From: Plasmodium malariae
Taxonomy: Eukaryota; Apicomplexa; Aconoidasida; Haemosporida; Plasmodiidae
Direction: 5' to 3'
DNA: 64,000 nucleotides
Assembly (NCBI RefSeq): GCF_900090045.1
Contig: NC_041787.1
Coordinates: 1,260,001-1,324,000, forward strand
Of the stretch, positions 51,141 through 63,599 are shown piece by piece; position 1 is the first letter of the stretch, and each line of letters opens with the position of its first letter. A model generated the notes under the pieces. The model worked only from the letters and a program-made list of their open reading frames with translations, ran no database searches and had not been told where the DNA came from. Both the position numbers and the translations under genes were made by a program.

Positions 51141-54100
51141 ACTGTACATAAGTGTGTACAATGAACGAAGCATGGTACAATATGGTAAAAAAAAAGGAAA
51201 GAAAAAAAAAAAAAAAAATTGAAAAAAATAAAATTGTTACTCCTTATCCATACCACACATCTCAATGCATATATATACACCACTGCATCACTAAACGACA
51301 AGTAAACATTTAGCACTTCCCCTTTTTTTTTTTTTTTTTTATTTCTCATTTCGGTAAATGTATTAAAAAAAAAAAATATATATTGTAAAAAGTTAATTAT
51401 ATATAATTACAATTTTTTTTTTTTTTTTTAAATTTTTTTCACCTAGACTGATTATGATGTTTTTCATTTTTATTTTGAAAAAATCTTGCCCGCTAGGAGT
51501 TAACATACATCAATAAATTATAAAAAAATTTTATTTTATAATATATTTTTTTTTTTTTCTTTTTATAACTCTTCTTTGTATGTATAAAATATTGGGGAAG
51601 CACTTATGGTATATATGTGCTACGTTAATTTTTTAACTTGTCCAAAAACGTTTCTCCATTTCGACAAGCGAAATGAGTGGTCTCTCTCCCCTACCCTTGC
51701 ACGTCGTTGCTACTGTTGTTATTACATTGCTTTATTCTTACTACTTCTTCATTTTTACTTTATTCTATTTACATATGTATAAAATATCATGGATGATTAT
51801 ATAAAGGTAAATAATTTTACGCTACGTTTGCATTTCATAACTCGCATATATAAACTCAACCACAGTCGTTCTCATGTATGCAGGTGTACAGAGTTAACGA
51901 AAAAAAAAAAAAAAAATCAATAAAAAAAAAAAAAAGAACCACAAAAACAGTAATGTATACTACTACTTGTGCTTAATTTGTTATTATTTTACTTCGTATA
52001 TAATATACAAATACATTTCTCTCAGATACGTGTTTTATTTATATGTACTGTAGATCGAATATATATCATCAAACGAAATGCAGTACTTTTTTTTTCTTTT
52101 TTTTTTTCTTCTGTGTCTATATCGCATGAAACACATATATATTATTTCAAATTTTATTTACAAAAAACTTATAAATAAAAAAAAAAAATATATATACATG
52201 AGATTTAAAATATAATTTTTATTTACCCTCATTTATTAAAAAGCAGAATGGAAAAGACTTATTCTTACATACACGTGCAGGCAATATACCTGCACTTTCA
52301 TGTGTTGTAACACCTCTCCTTTCTGTAGCTTTGCAAGGGATGAAATAGTGCGGCACAAGTTGATAATTACATGTACACGTTCATTTTTTTTTTTTTTTTT
52401 TTTTTTTTATGTGTGTGTGTAAATTTAAAAATTATTTTAAAAATGGGTAAAACAATCTCAAAGGAGAAGGATCAAATAGACGCGCATAAATATACATACA
52501 TACGTATGGGCATCCATTCGTTCCGCTCGGTTTCACTACACGCATAAATGCACAATTCTCATATTCTTCGTTTTATTTTTTTTCAGCTAAAAATATTTTT
52601 TCATCTCAATGTTATTTCAGTAACACAGACCAAGTTTTTCATGTCATCATTAAAAAAATAAAAGGAGGAATTAAAACCGTTTGTGCTGTTTCTGTTGTTT
52701 GCGCACTTTTTGAACAGTTTTGTTTTATTTCCGTTCAAAATGAAATATGTTCATGTATGAATAAAACGAACGTACGTATGTACACGTATGCACATATATA
52801 CGAATGCATGCGCATATAAACCTATGCATATCTGTTTGTCTGATACGAACACGAGAAGTTTGAGTTAAAAGTTATCAAAATTCCAGCTGGAAAATCAGGT
52901 AAAATTTTTTATTGCAAGAAATTATTTCCACAGTATATTTGATAAAAAAGGAATATTGTAGAACTCAAAAATCTTGCATAACGTTTTGTTTTTAAATATC
53001 TTGTTTTCATAATTTCGCAATATGTACACGTGAATTTAAGCATACACATATATATATATATATATGCTGCAAGTGAACTCTAAGAATCAAATACAACGGT
53101 ACAAAAGCTCTTTTAAATAATATACTTTTCATGAGTATACTTCCTCAAAAATGCAGTTTTTCACAATTCGTATATGCGTACACAAAATATGAATATATAT
53201 ATATATATGTACATTCATTATATATATGCATATATCCACATGTACATGCTTTCTTTGCTCTTTTGCAAAAAAAAAAAAAAAAAATCAGATTTTTTCTTCA
53301 TCATTTTCTTATCTTCAGACCCGAAAGGCTTTGATAAACGAAATATAGTTTCATCAGCTTTTTTTTTTTTTTTAGGAAAACATACAAATATAAAATAATA
53401 TCAGTATATATATACATATATATATATATGTGTACATATATATGTATATGTGCATATTTCATTTTACTTTTTGTAAAAATAAATTATGAATAGTAAATAT
53501 GTAACACTAATATTTCATATAAAATTTATTACCAATGCAGGTAAAAATGATTGCTCCCCTTTTTTTACTAAAAATTACACGAAATTAACTGAGTAATAAT
53601 ACAGGTAACTTTTCAAAAATGTAAATAAAATAACATGTAAAAAGAATTACGAACATATGGGGATAAAACAACTATTATGTTTTCTAAATTAAATAAAAAA
53701 TTGACGAAAAACTGGTGAAAAATAAACGAACAGTGAATATAATTAACAATATATAACAAAATAAATTATGAACAAAACAAATTATAAACAAAATAAATTA
53801 TAAACAAAATAAATTATAAACAAAATAAATTATAAACAAAATAAATTATAAACAAAATAAATTATAAACAAAATAAATTATAAACAAAATAAATTATAAA
53901 CAAAATAAATTATGATCAAAATAAATTATGATCAAAATAAATTATGAACAAAATAAAATATGAACAAAATAAATTATTAACAAAACAAATTATGAACAAA
54001 ACAAATTATGAACAAAATAAATTATGAACAAAATATATTATAAACAAAATAAATAATAAAAGAAAAAAATACAAAGCGTAAGTACATAAATTTAAAAAAA

Positions 54101-56168
54101 TACATATGCCAATTGAACTGCATTTGCATTGGCAAGCCTTTTTAATGAAATGGCTGTTTTAAACGTTTGCGCATGCCAATAATAATATTCATATATATAT
54201 AATATGTATGTACCTATCGTATACATATATCGGTTCTTTTAAAATAAAAAAGCATCAAATCATTGTGGGTGGCTAATTAGCACTCATATTGTATTCCTCT
54301 TGACTTACCAATTTTAATTCACTGCTTTATTTCGTAAATTTATCAAATACATACTACTTGAAGCGAATCGTTAAGGTAGCCAACGGAACGGGTACAGATT
54401 AACTTCTTTCGTACTATAATTATATATACATGTTATATTTATTTATACATGTACAGTATGGAATACTTACGAACTCGTGTTTATGAGCTATAAGTGCGTA
54501 TTAAATTTTCAAACTTTTTTCATGCATATAAAAAAATTTATTAATTTGTATATATATATATTATAAAGACATCCACTGTATAAGGCTTATTTTAAAAAAG
54601 ATTAAATAATATATTTATATTCATATATAAGGATCAAACATGGAAGTTCTTTTTTTCTAAAAAAAAAATATATTTTCTTTTTTGCTGAATGAGCATAAGA
54701 GCATAGTGCACATTGCACAGTTTCCAACAAAATAAGCAAAGTTTAAAAGGAATCGCTATAAATATATACGCATGTACGTGTATATATTTCCATACATATA
54801 TATATATATATATATGTACATTTGAATACATACGTATATGCATGCGAAAAGCTAGCTTTCCCCCGTACAACTGACTTTAAAACACTCCTTTTACGATAAA
54901 GGGAAGGAGAACAAAGTAAAAAAAAAAAAAAAATGGCCAAACGAAAGAGATCAAATTAAGCGCTTTACTTCGCTTAAATGAACAACCTGAATATAGCTTG
55001 ACTTTTTTTTTTTTTTTTTTCTTTTTAATGATAATATTAATATATCTGAAAATTAATAGCTCAGAAGGAATTATATACGACTTAGAAGATAACGTATTTT
55101 CGTCCTTTTGCACGAAATAATCATTTATAAATTTTTATTTTCTTTTTTTGAACGCAAAAATTTATTGTTGCTTTGTTTTAGTTGAAAAATAAAAAAGCAT
55201 AATAAAAAGCTTAAACATAAATAAAAGGGTAAATGCTCGTCAATGCCTTTTCGTCGTATATACATGCACATGTACATTACATGTACTTCACAATACGTAG
55301 TAAAAAGAAAAAAGAAAAAAAGGATAAATATAGGGTACAAGTAAAAGTAAAAATTTATTTCAATAAAATAATCAGCTTTGTCTCCTTTTCTCATATTCAT
55401 ATATAACAAAATGTTTCGATCGATTGTTCGAGTGTGCGTTTTTTGTGCTGTGTCTTTCACCTAACATCAAAATTAAAGGCAAGAAAAAAGTAGTATATAT
55501 ATTATGTACATTTCCAAAGAATATCCTAAACGTGCACATTGTGTACATACATACAAGCACATACATATATATTTACAAACTCTCGAAAAAACTGGTCAAA
55601 CGCATTCCACAAAAATGCATTGAAAATAATTATGTTCAGAAGGTTTCATTATCGTCAACATGAAAACTCGGACGGCACTTCCTGAATAGTTTCATCATTA
55701 TAATTATTAACAATGTACATTCTTCTTTTTGCTTCATTAATATGTGCGAATATGAATTGATCATCCGGGCACATGCTCACGTAATATATGAACACGTTAG
55801 CATATGCATATTCACTCATATACGCTGCACGAATGGCACAAATATGCAAAATGACAAACAAAACGCCAAGTGTTTTCATAAATACGGCCCACTAAAAAAA
55901 ATTGATAATTCTTTCAATGGTTCCTAAAATTATGAAATTGTTTTAGCTGATTTCTAGCAGTTAACAAAGAAGTAAAAAAGCCAAATGTTACTGTGGCTAA
56001 ATCAGCAGTTCAGTATATAAACAAACAAGTTGGTACATGTTCATGTTCATATATATATATATATATGTACAAACACACAAATAGACATAGATATACACAC
56101 GGATGAGACAGATATATACATAGCTCCCTCTCACATGCACGCAGACAAATATGCACTCATCTTGTACC
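51141..56168. other. 5 kb region without an assembled gene
   Basis: Spacer between the crotonase-like gene (+) and eL8 (-). It contains poly-T/A runs, a 16-bp array, (TA)n tracts and two zones (about 52.44-53.60 and 55.39-56.05 kb) with short protein-like segments flanked by splice-like sites. Those are described as findings because I could not fix the gene structure. Confidence 0.45.
53745..54060. repeat. 16-bp tandem minisatellite
   Basis: About nineteen copies of AAATTATAAACAAAAT, with ATGAACA and ATGATCA variants toward the right end. Composition is A/T plus one C. Confidence 0.9.
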
Positions 56169-57872
56169 TTACAATTTTGAGGATATTTCCTTCTTTTTGG
56201 CTTCTTCAATTTTCTTGGCCTTGTCCTTAAGCTTTTTCAACATCATTGACTTGGCACTCATTTTTTGTCCACCCCATTTCCTTCTTATATCAACATTATC
56301 ATTGAAGTGTTCTCTACACAATTTCGAAAAGTAATCTAGTTTTTCCTGATCGTCTTTTAAAACATTCTGAACACATACAGCTGTTGCTGTCTTTTTATGC
56401 ACAAGTGTTCCTAACAGAGCTTTATTCTTAACAATACAATAAGGAATATCTTTTAGTCTACACAATGTAGGTAAAAATAAAACTAACTCGATAGGGCATA
56501 CATCATTCGCTATAACAACAAGACTTGCTTTTTTATTCTCAACTAATTTTGTTATATGGTTTATTCCGTATTTAAGAAAAATTGGCTTTTTCTCTTTTGT
56601 TACTATTTTCTTCAATGCATTCTTAGCCTTAGTTAATAATCTTTTTTTCTTTTCATCCTTTGATTCTGGTTTGTACCCTCTCAGGAAGTTAATCAAATCT
56701 TGCGCCTGCGAAGGGGTGGATCAGTTGTCAAGAAGTTATCACATAGTCGTTACGTAGCTGCTAAGTAGCTGATAAGCGATCATACAAATGTGTAAATACA
56801 CACACACGTACACACAATCGTCCATACTATGTATATGCATTGTGTAAAGTTTGCGTACCCATCCGTTAAGGTTACAGAAGGTTTGTATGTATGCACGTAT
56901 GTATGTATGCACGTTTGTATGTATGCACGTTTGTATGTATGCACGTTTGTATGTATGCACGTTTGTATGTATGCACGTTTGTATGTATGCACGTTTGTAT
57001 GTATGCACGTTTGTATGTATGCACGTATGTATGTATGCATGTACATATTTATATACATGTACGCGCGGGGCTAACCTGATTCTTTGGAAGTGTGTGGTTG
57101 AACTGGTTAATCGATGGGGGAACTTTTAATCTTTGTAACAGTATTTTTTTTTTTCTTTGAATTCTTATATACTTTGGCCATTTGACATATTTTGATAAAT
57201 CCTTTTTTGGTCGTACACCCACACCGATAACGTTACTTTTCTTTTTTTTTTCAAAAATTAAAGGGTTCTCTCTAATACCTTTTTTCTTTTCCTTTTTTAT
57301 TTCTTTCTTTACTGTTTTTTTGTTACTCAAGGGGCATGGGGCTGGCGTCCTCTTCGACGGCTTCTTTTGTTGTTTCTTATCTTTCTTCTACAGAGAATAA
57401 AAATAAATAAATAAATAAATAAATAAAATAAAAAAAAAAAATAAATAAATAAATAAATAAAATAAATAAAATAAAAAAAATAAATAAATAAATAAAATAA
57501 AAAAAATAAAATATAACAAAGCATAATACAGTTCAGCTTAACATCGCGCAAATTAACACAGCACAGCAAAAAACAATTTAGTGCAGCATGCTATATAGTG
57601 TAATACAGTGTTGCATAATATAATACAACATAATATGATAAAGCACATGTTAAATCACTGTCAAGTAAAATCTTTTTATCATGTGATTTCAACATGTTCA
57701 AAGGTATAACATGTATGTACTATAATAACGCAGTTGTGCCATAAAAAGGAAATAATTAAAAATAAAAAAAAAAATAGAACAACACTATAATGTAAAATTG
57801 TAATTATATTTCGTACATTTTCTGTTAATATATTTTTTATTTTATTTTATTTTTATATAAAACTCTTACCAT
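56169..57872 (-). CDS. RPL7A: 60S ribosomal protein eL8 (L7a), three exons
   Basis: Exons 57872-57870 (the ATG only), 57387-57076 and 56705-56169; 283 residues. The donor right after the start codon is ATG|GTAAGA and the first acceptor is TCTCTGTAG; the second intron uses CAG|GTTAGC and CTTCGCAG. The protein carries the eL8 landmarks: a Lys-rich N-terminus, [40 protein letters not shown], then the L7Ae/L30e/S12e RNA-binding fold ([39 protein letters not shown]) and the tail [21 protein letters not shown]. It is part of the large subunit and contacts 28S rRNA. Length matches the eukaryotic protein. It is divergently arranged with uL18, 2.1 kb apart. Confidence 0.93.
56884..57046. repeat. 16-bp minisatellite in eL8 intron 2
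   Basis: About ten copies of CGTTTGTATGTATGCA (CGTATGTA variants at the ends) inside the intron 57075-56706. Confidence 0.9.
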
Positions 57873-59558
57873 TCTGAAGGATTGAAAAAACTGTTATATG
57901 CTTAAAAACGTACTCTCTTAACAAAATTGTTTCTGTGTATAAAATATATGTAAATTACATACAATGTATATTTAAACGTATACATAATATATATATAAAT
58001 TTATATATGTACATAAATACATACTATGTATTTGAATACATTGTATATGAGTTTATTTTATTATTTTTTTTTTTTTTTTTTTGAGGTGAGATTTTTGTAT
58101 TAATACATTAGCGGCTCGCTCACTAATCAGTCCTTCCTTTCCCTTTTACAAAGATTACGAAAAGAAAAAATTGTAAACGTAAAAAAAAAAAAAAAAAAAA
58201 AAAAAGTCAGCTATAAAAAATTCAATAGAAAATTTTGACAAATGGAATAAAAAAAAAATATACTTTCAGAGGGTCGTAAAGCGAATACGTATAATACGTA
58301 CAAGTCTGATAAGCATAAATATATATACATATATTATATATATATATATATATACACGATAAGTATATGTACATATATATATATATATTATATATATGCA
58401 TGTTGATATATATATTGTGCGCATGCACAAATGATAACTCTATTTGAAAAAGCTTTGCACAAACATTCCTTCTTATGTAAGTGATTGAAGCGGTGCTAAG
58501 CAATACCCCCGTAGTCCACAATTCTTCAACACACTAACTATATAATAAGCTATATTATATCTCCTAGTCACTATGTATATAACCTTATACATATGTATAA
58601 ATGTTTATATTGTAATATACTGCTCATATAAGTGCATATGTTCTAAGTGTATATGTATTTTTTATATTTTTGCTTGTATACTACATTTTTGTTAACATTC
58701 GTTAAGTTCATAAAAATTGACAATGGGTTATATAATTATATAAAGTAATAAAGAACTTGAGTACTTGGAAAAAAAGAGGAAAAGTTCAAATTGGGTATAT
58801 AACAATACAATTTGTCCGCCCTATGACAAGTTGAATTTATTTTCAATCTCTATTAATTTTTAACTTCAATTTTTTCCTTGTTTTTTTACATGTACGTTTA
58901 TATACATATATATATATATATGCAAATGCATCATTTCACTGCTCTTTAAAACTTTATCAAATTTATAAAAATATAAACACTCGAAGTTTACGGAAAGATA
59001 TATTTAATGAAAGTTGTGAGCCTTCACAATTTTTTCCGTTCACGAGAGGAGCAGGAAGAAACCGTTCTACATATTAGCATATGCACATATATATATATAT
59101 TTATATATATATATATATATGAACATATATATATATATTATTTATACGAAATACCTGTGTTCATAATTTTTTACCAATTTTTGTGGCCAAGGCGTGATAG
59201 ACGAAAGTAATGAAAGTGCATACAGCAAAAACCTCAGTATAAATGACCCGAAAGAGGGGGTATATATACACATACATGTACATAAATATTTTATTAATAC
59301 AGAATATAATTATGTATGTATAATATATATATATATATTCCGATACTGTTATACATTTATACAAATTCTCGTGGCAAAGAATACGTAACATGCGTATGCA
59401 TATATGTACATATATATTATATGCATACGATTTATCCCTATTTGCTGAGTTTTTTTTTTTTTTTTTTTACCTATTAAGTTTAAAAATATATACATGCATA
59501 TGTATATATATACATATATAATTATATATATACATATATAATTATATATATACATATA

Positions 59559-59601
<43 letters not shown>

Positions 59602-59994
59602 GTACGTTCGCGTTTGTTTACGCTTACAGCTTACCACTTTACATAATTTATGCATCGCTTTAATGTGCCAAAATTTGAAACGGATGTTGACTTGAACGAA
59701 GCTATATATAAAAAAATAGATACGATATGTTTCAAATTAATTTTTAATTAGCTTGATTAGGTTAAAATTTGTTTGTTTTTTTTTTTTTTTACTTTTCATT
59801 ATTTGCTAACGCTTTACTTCATTACGAGAAGGAATTTATTTTTTTAAAAAATAAAATCGCTTTTCTTGTACATATTGAAGAATAAATTTTTTTTTTTTTT
59901 TCTTTCTTTTTTTTCTTTTTTTTTTTTAAATATTATTAAAAAAATTAAGGCAAAGTTAAAAAAAACGAAATAGATTAAAAAAGAAAAGAAAAGA
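57873..59994. promoter_or_regulatory. Divergent intergenic region between eL8 and uL18
   Basis: 2.1 kb separating the start codons of two large-subunit ribosomal protein genes facing away from each other. It holds (TA)n tracts (58335-58351, 58375-58395, 59092-59120, 59500-59600), poly-T/A, and weak exon-like segments at 59007-59085, 59192-59260 and 59627-59750. I could not identify a specific promoter element. A shared control region for both genes is inference. Confidence 0.4.
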
Positions 59995-61546
59995 ATGGCA
60001 TATGTGAAGGTTGTTAAAAATAAGGCGTACTTCAAAAGATACCAGGTGAAATACAGAAGAAGAAGGGGTAAGAACATTTTTTGTTAATCATCTTCATAAC
60101 TATGTTTTCACGCGCATGTTTGTATACAAGTATATACATACGTATTACATACATATGTAAAACATACATGCATAATGAGCACGTACGTACGTTTGTACAT
60201 GATTTACCACATTGCTTGTGCGTGCCTGTGTAAATGAATTACTACGCGTTATATGTATGCCTTAAATAAATTTAACATGTTCATGATTTCGCATGTTATG
60301 AGAGATCTTTTATTCGAGGCTAAAAAAATGTTGATCAGTGATTAAACAAGTTAAGCATTTTTGCAAGTTGCCGACTTACCTGACACTGAGACAACGGAAA
60401 CGCATAATTTTTTCTATTTGCTCATTTTGTTCATAATTTTTTCGATTTGCTCATTTTGTTCATAATTTTTTCGATTTGCTCATTTTGTTCATAATTTTTT
60501 CGATTTGCTCATTTTGTTCATAATTTTTTCGATTTGCTCATTTTGTTCATAATTTTTTCGATTTGCTCATTTTGTTCATAATTTTCCTGTTTTACCCATT
60601 TTGTTCATAATTTTCCCGATTTGCTCATTTTGTTCATAATTTTCCCGTTTTGCGCATCCTTTATATAGAGGGAAAAACGGACTATAGAGCTAGAAAAGCG
60701 CTAATTTTGCAAGACAAGAACAAATATAATGCGCAAAAGTTGAGATTCGTTGTTCGTAAAACAAACAATCAGATAATTTGCCAAATAGCTAGTGCTCATA
60801 TTGAAGGGGATAAAATTTTAGCTGAAGCAAAATCAAAAGAGTTAATAAGATATGGAATACCAGTAGGACTAAAGAATTATGCTGCTGCATATGCAACTGG
60901 CTTATTATGTGCAAGAAGATTTTTAAAATCTTTAAATCTGGACACAGTATTTATAGGTGTTGAAAAAGTCACAGCAGATATGAATGAAAATGAAGATAAG
61001 GATGATGATGAAGAAAGAAAACCAATAAAAGCTTTTTTAGATGTTGGTATAACAAGAACAACAACAGGTAATCGTGTTTTTGCTGCTATGAAAGGAGCAT
61101 GTGATGGAGGATTAAATATTCCTCATGGAAATAACAGATTTCCTGGATCAAAAAATGAATTTAATCCTGAACAGTTAAGGAAAAATATTTTAGGTTTACA
61201 TGTAGCCGAATATATGAAATTATTACAAGAAGAAGATATGGATAAATATAAAGCACATTTTAATGATTATATTAAACATAAAATTAATGCAAATAATATT
61301 GAACAAATGTATATAACTGCACATGAACAAATTAGAAAAAACCCAGAAAAAGTAGTAAAGAAAAAGGACAAAGTTAAAAAGTTTATGGCCAAATATGAAA
61401 AGCCCAAAAAGCTTAATGCGAAAATTAGAAAGAGAAGAGTTAAAGAAAAGGTAAAGAGAAAAGAAAAAGAAATGGAAAAGTGTAGTATATCATGCTTATG
61501 CATATATACATACAGGATGTGTAAATATGCTTAAATGTGTACATAC

Positions 61547-61584
<38 letters not shown>

Positions 61585-62201
61585 TCACGCATATGCATAC
61601 ATTACTTTCATACGGTACATACGTGCATATGTTTGGGTCCAAAGCGAACACTCAACTGATTTGAGAACAAACTTATGCACTGTGCAAATTTGTATAAAAG
61701 GTTTTTCATGATGAGAAATACAGACCTGATTTGAAAAAAAATTTGAGAAAATTTTTTCTATTTCTGAAAAAATCTTTTATATATATTATGTATATATGTA
61801 CATACGTACATACATACATATATACATACATACATATATACATACATACATACATATATACATACATATATACATACATATATACATACATATATACATA
61901 CATATATACATACATATATACATACATATATACATACAGACATAAGATAACCAAATTAGCAAAACAAAATAGTTATGTCCACGTAAATATGAAGCAAGTG
62001 TACATTTACTGTTCGTTTTGCGTATTATATAAATATTTTACGTTCCTGTTTTATTATTTTATTAATTTATTATTTTATTATTTTTTTATTTTATTATTTT
62101 TTTATTTTATCAATTTACTGTTTTATTATTATTGTATTAATTTATTATTTTTTTATGTTTTTAATTTTTAGTTGGCTAAATATGTGGAAAAGTTGCAGTA
62201 A
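59995..62201 (+). CDS. RPL5: 60S ribosomal protein uL18 (L5), three exons
   Basis: Exons 59995-60067, 60669-61450 and 62172-62201; 294 residues. The first junction rebuilds the diagnostic [19 protein letters not shown] across a Glu codon; the second joins RRVKEK to a ten-codon last exon (LAKYVEKLQ and stop) in phase. uL18 binds 5S rRNA with uL5 and is part of the central protuberance. Landmarks are [77 protein letters not shown] split over residues ~155-180, [13 protein letters not shown], and the basic C-terminal tail. Skipping the last splice would append about 28 unrelated residues, so the spliced form is preferred. Length equals the usual ~295 residues. Confidence 0.95.
60405..60655. repeat. 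29-bp minisatellite in uL18 intron 1
   Basis: About eight to nine copies of a 29-base unit (GATTTGCTCATTTTGTTC plus ATAATTTTTTC), with C-rich variants near the acceptor. The array runs up to about 15 bases before the exon 2 acceptor. Confidence 0.9.
61795..61942. repeat. (TACATACATATA)n array in uL18 intron 2
   Basis: About eleven copies of a 12-bp unit with occasional 4-bp insertions of the same motif, inside the intron 61451-62171. Confidence 0.9.
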
Positions 62202-62675
62202 GTAAAAAGGAAGTAGTGAAACGAAGCGTGCAGGATTATATGTACAGGTCAGGTTTTTTTTTTTTTTTTTTTTTATTTTTACAATCCCTATATATATATA
62301 TATATGTGTATGTATATATGTAGGCTTCCCATCTGATTTACCATTTTAGGAAAGGAAAAAAAACAGTTGCGTATATGTGTATATGTGTGTATGTTTGTAT
62401 GTTTGTATATACGCAAGTATGCATTCCCACATATGTATCTGCATGTACACACATTTTATGATTAAAATATAAAGCCATGGATAATACAAATCCTCAGGCA
62501 TATTATTATTAACAAAACTTCATACAATACGTACAAAAATAGCATATTAATATATATTTTTTTTTTTTAACACAAAAAGAAGAAAGTAAAGAAAGAAAAG
62601 TTGTTATGTGTGAAGGTAAAAGAAAAATGCATATTTTTGGTGCATATATAATGTGGTAAAGGCAATTCGCTTAAT

Positions 62676-62720
<45 letters not shown>

Positions 62721-63546
62721 GATGATGTGTCAAAATTGGGTAATTTACGTCTGAAAATTACTGATGATAACTGCTATCTGAAAAAAAAAAAAAATAAAAT
62801 AAAATAAAACGAAATAACTGAATAAAAAAAAAAATGCTTAATTTTTGAGGGGAAAAAAAGCAAGGGTGTTATAGGTGTGTATGCCAGAATTCTTTCCGGT
62901 GTTCATAAAATTTACATATGTGAGTGTAGTGTTGCATAAAAACGAAAAAATAGAATATAATAAGAGAAAATATAATACAATATAATTAGAATGCATTATA
63001 ATGCAGTGGAAACTAACGGAATGCATGAACAATTGCTGTACCTCTTCTCTTTGTAAGTGATGAGGAAAACATATCATTAACTTTCGTTCTTCTGCATCGT
63101 ACGAAATGAAGATGCTTTTTTGTAGCTGATACAAAGGAAAGAAGATATCGATAAATGGTAAAGGGAATACTAGTAAAAACTGCAAAAATAATACAATAGT
63201 TTTATAGTTAAATGTTGTAGTGTTCCATATAAATGTACATATAGAAATAAGTAACATTACATGTTCATGTGAGGTTACACAAACAATTAAACTTAGAAAA
63301 AAAGAAATGAATGAGATTTTTTTTTTTTTTTTTGTACATGATGAGCAAAACAAATTTATTAACTTTCGTTCTTCTGCATCTGAGGAAGTGAAGATAATTT
63401 AATGGCTGATGCAAAAAAAAAAAAAAAAAAGGGAAAAAATAAAAAAATGGAAAAAAAAAAGAACATAGTTTTAAATTGTAAAAACCGTCTGGTTAAACGA
63501 GATAAAAAAATTTTATTTTATATTTAAAAACATATTCGAAATATAC

Positions 63547-63599
<53 letters not shown>

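Noticed and set aside
62838..63353. 171-codon minus-strand frame near the window end
   Set aside because: It runs through both copies of the diverged duplication and poly-A tracts, with no domain or coherent composition; kept only as the duplication finding.
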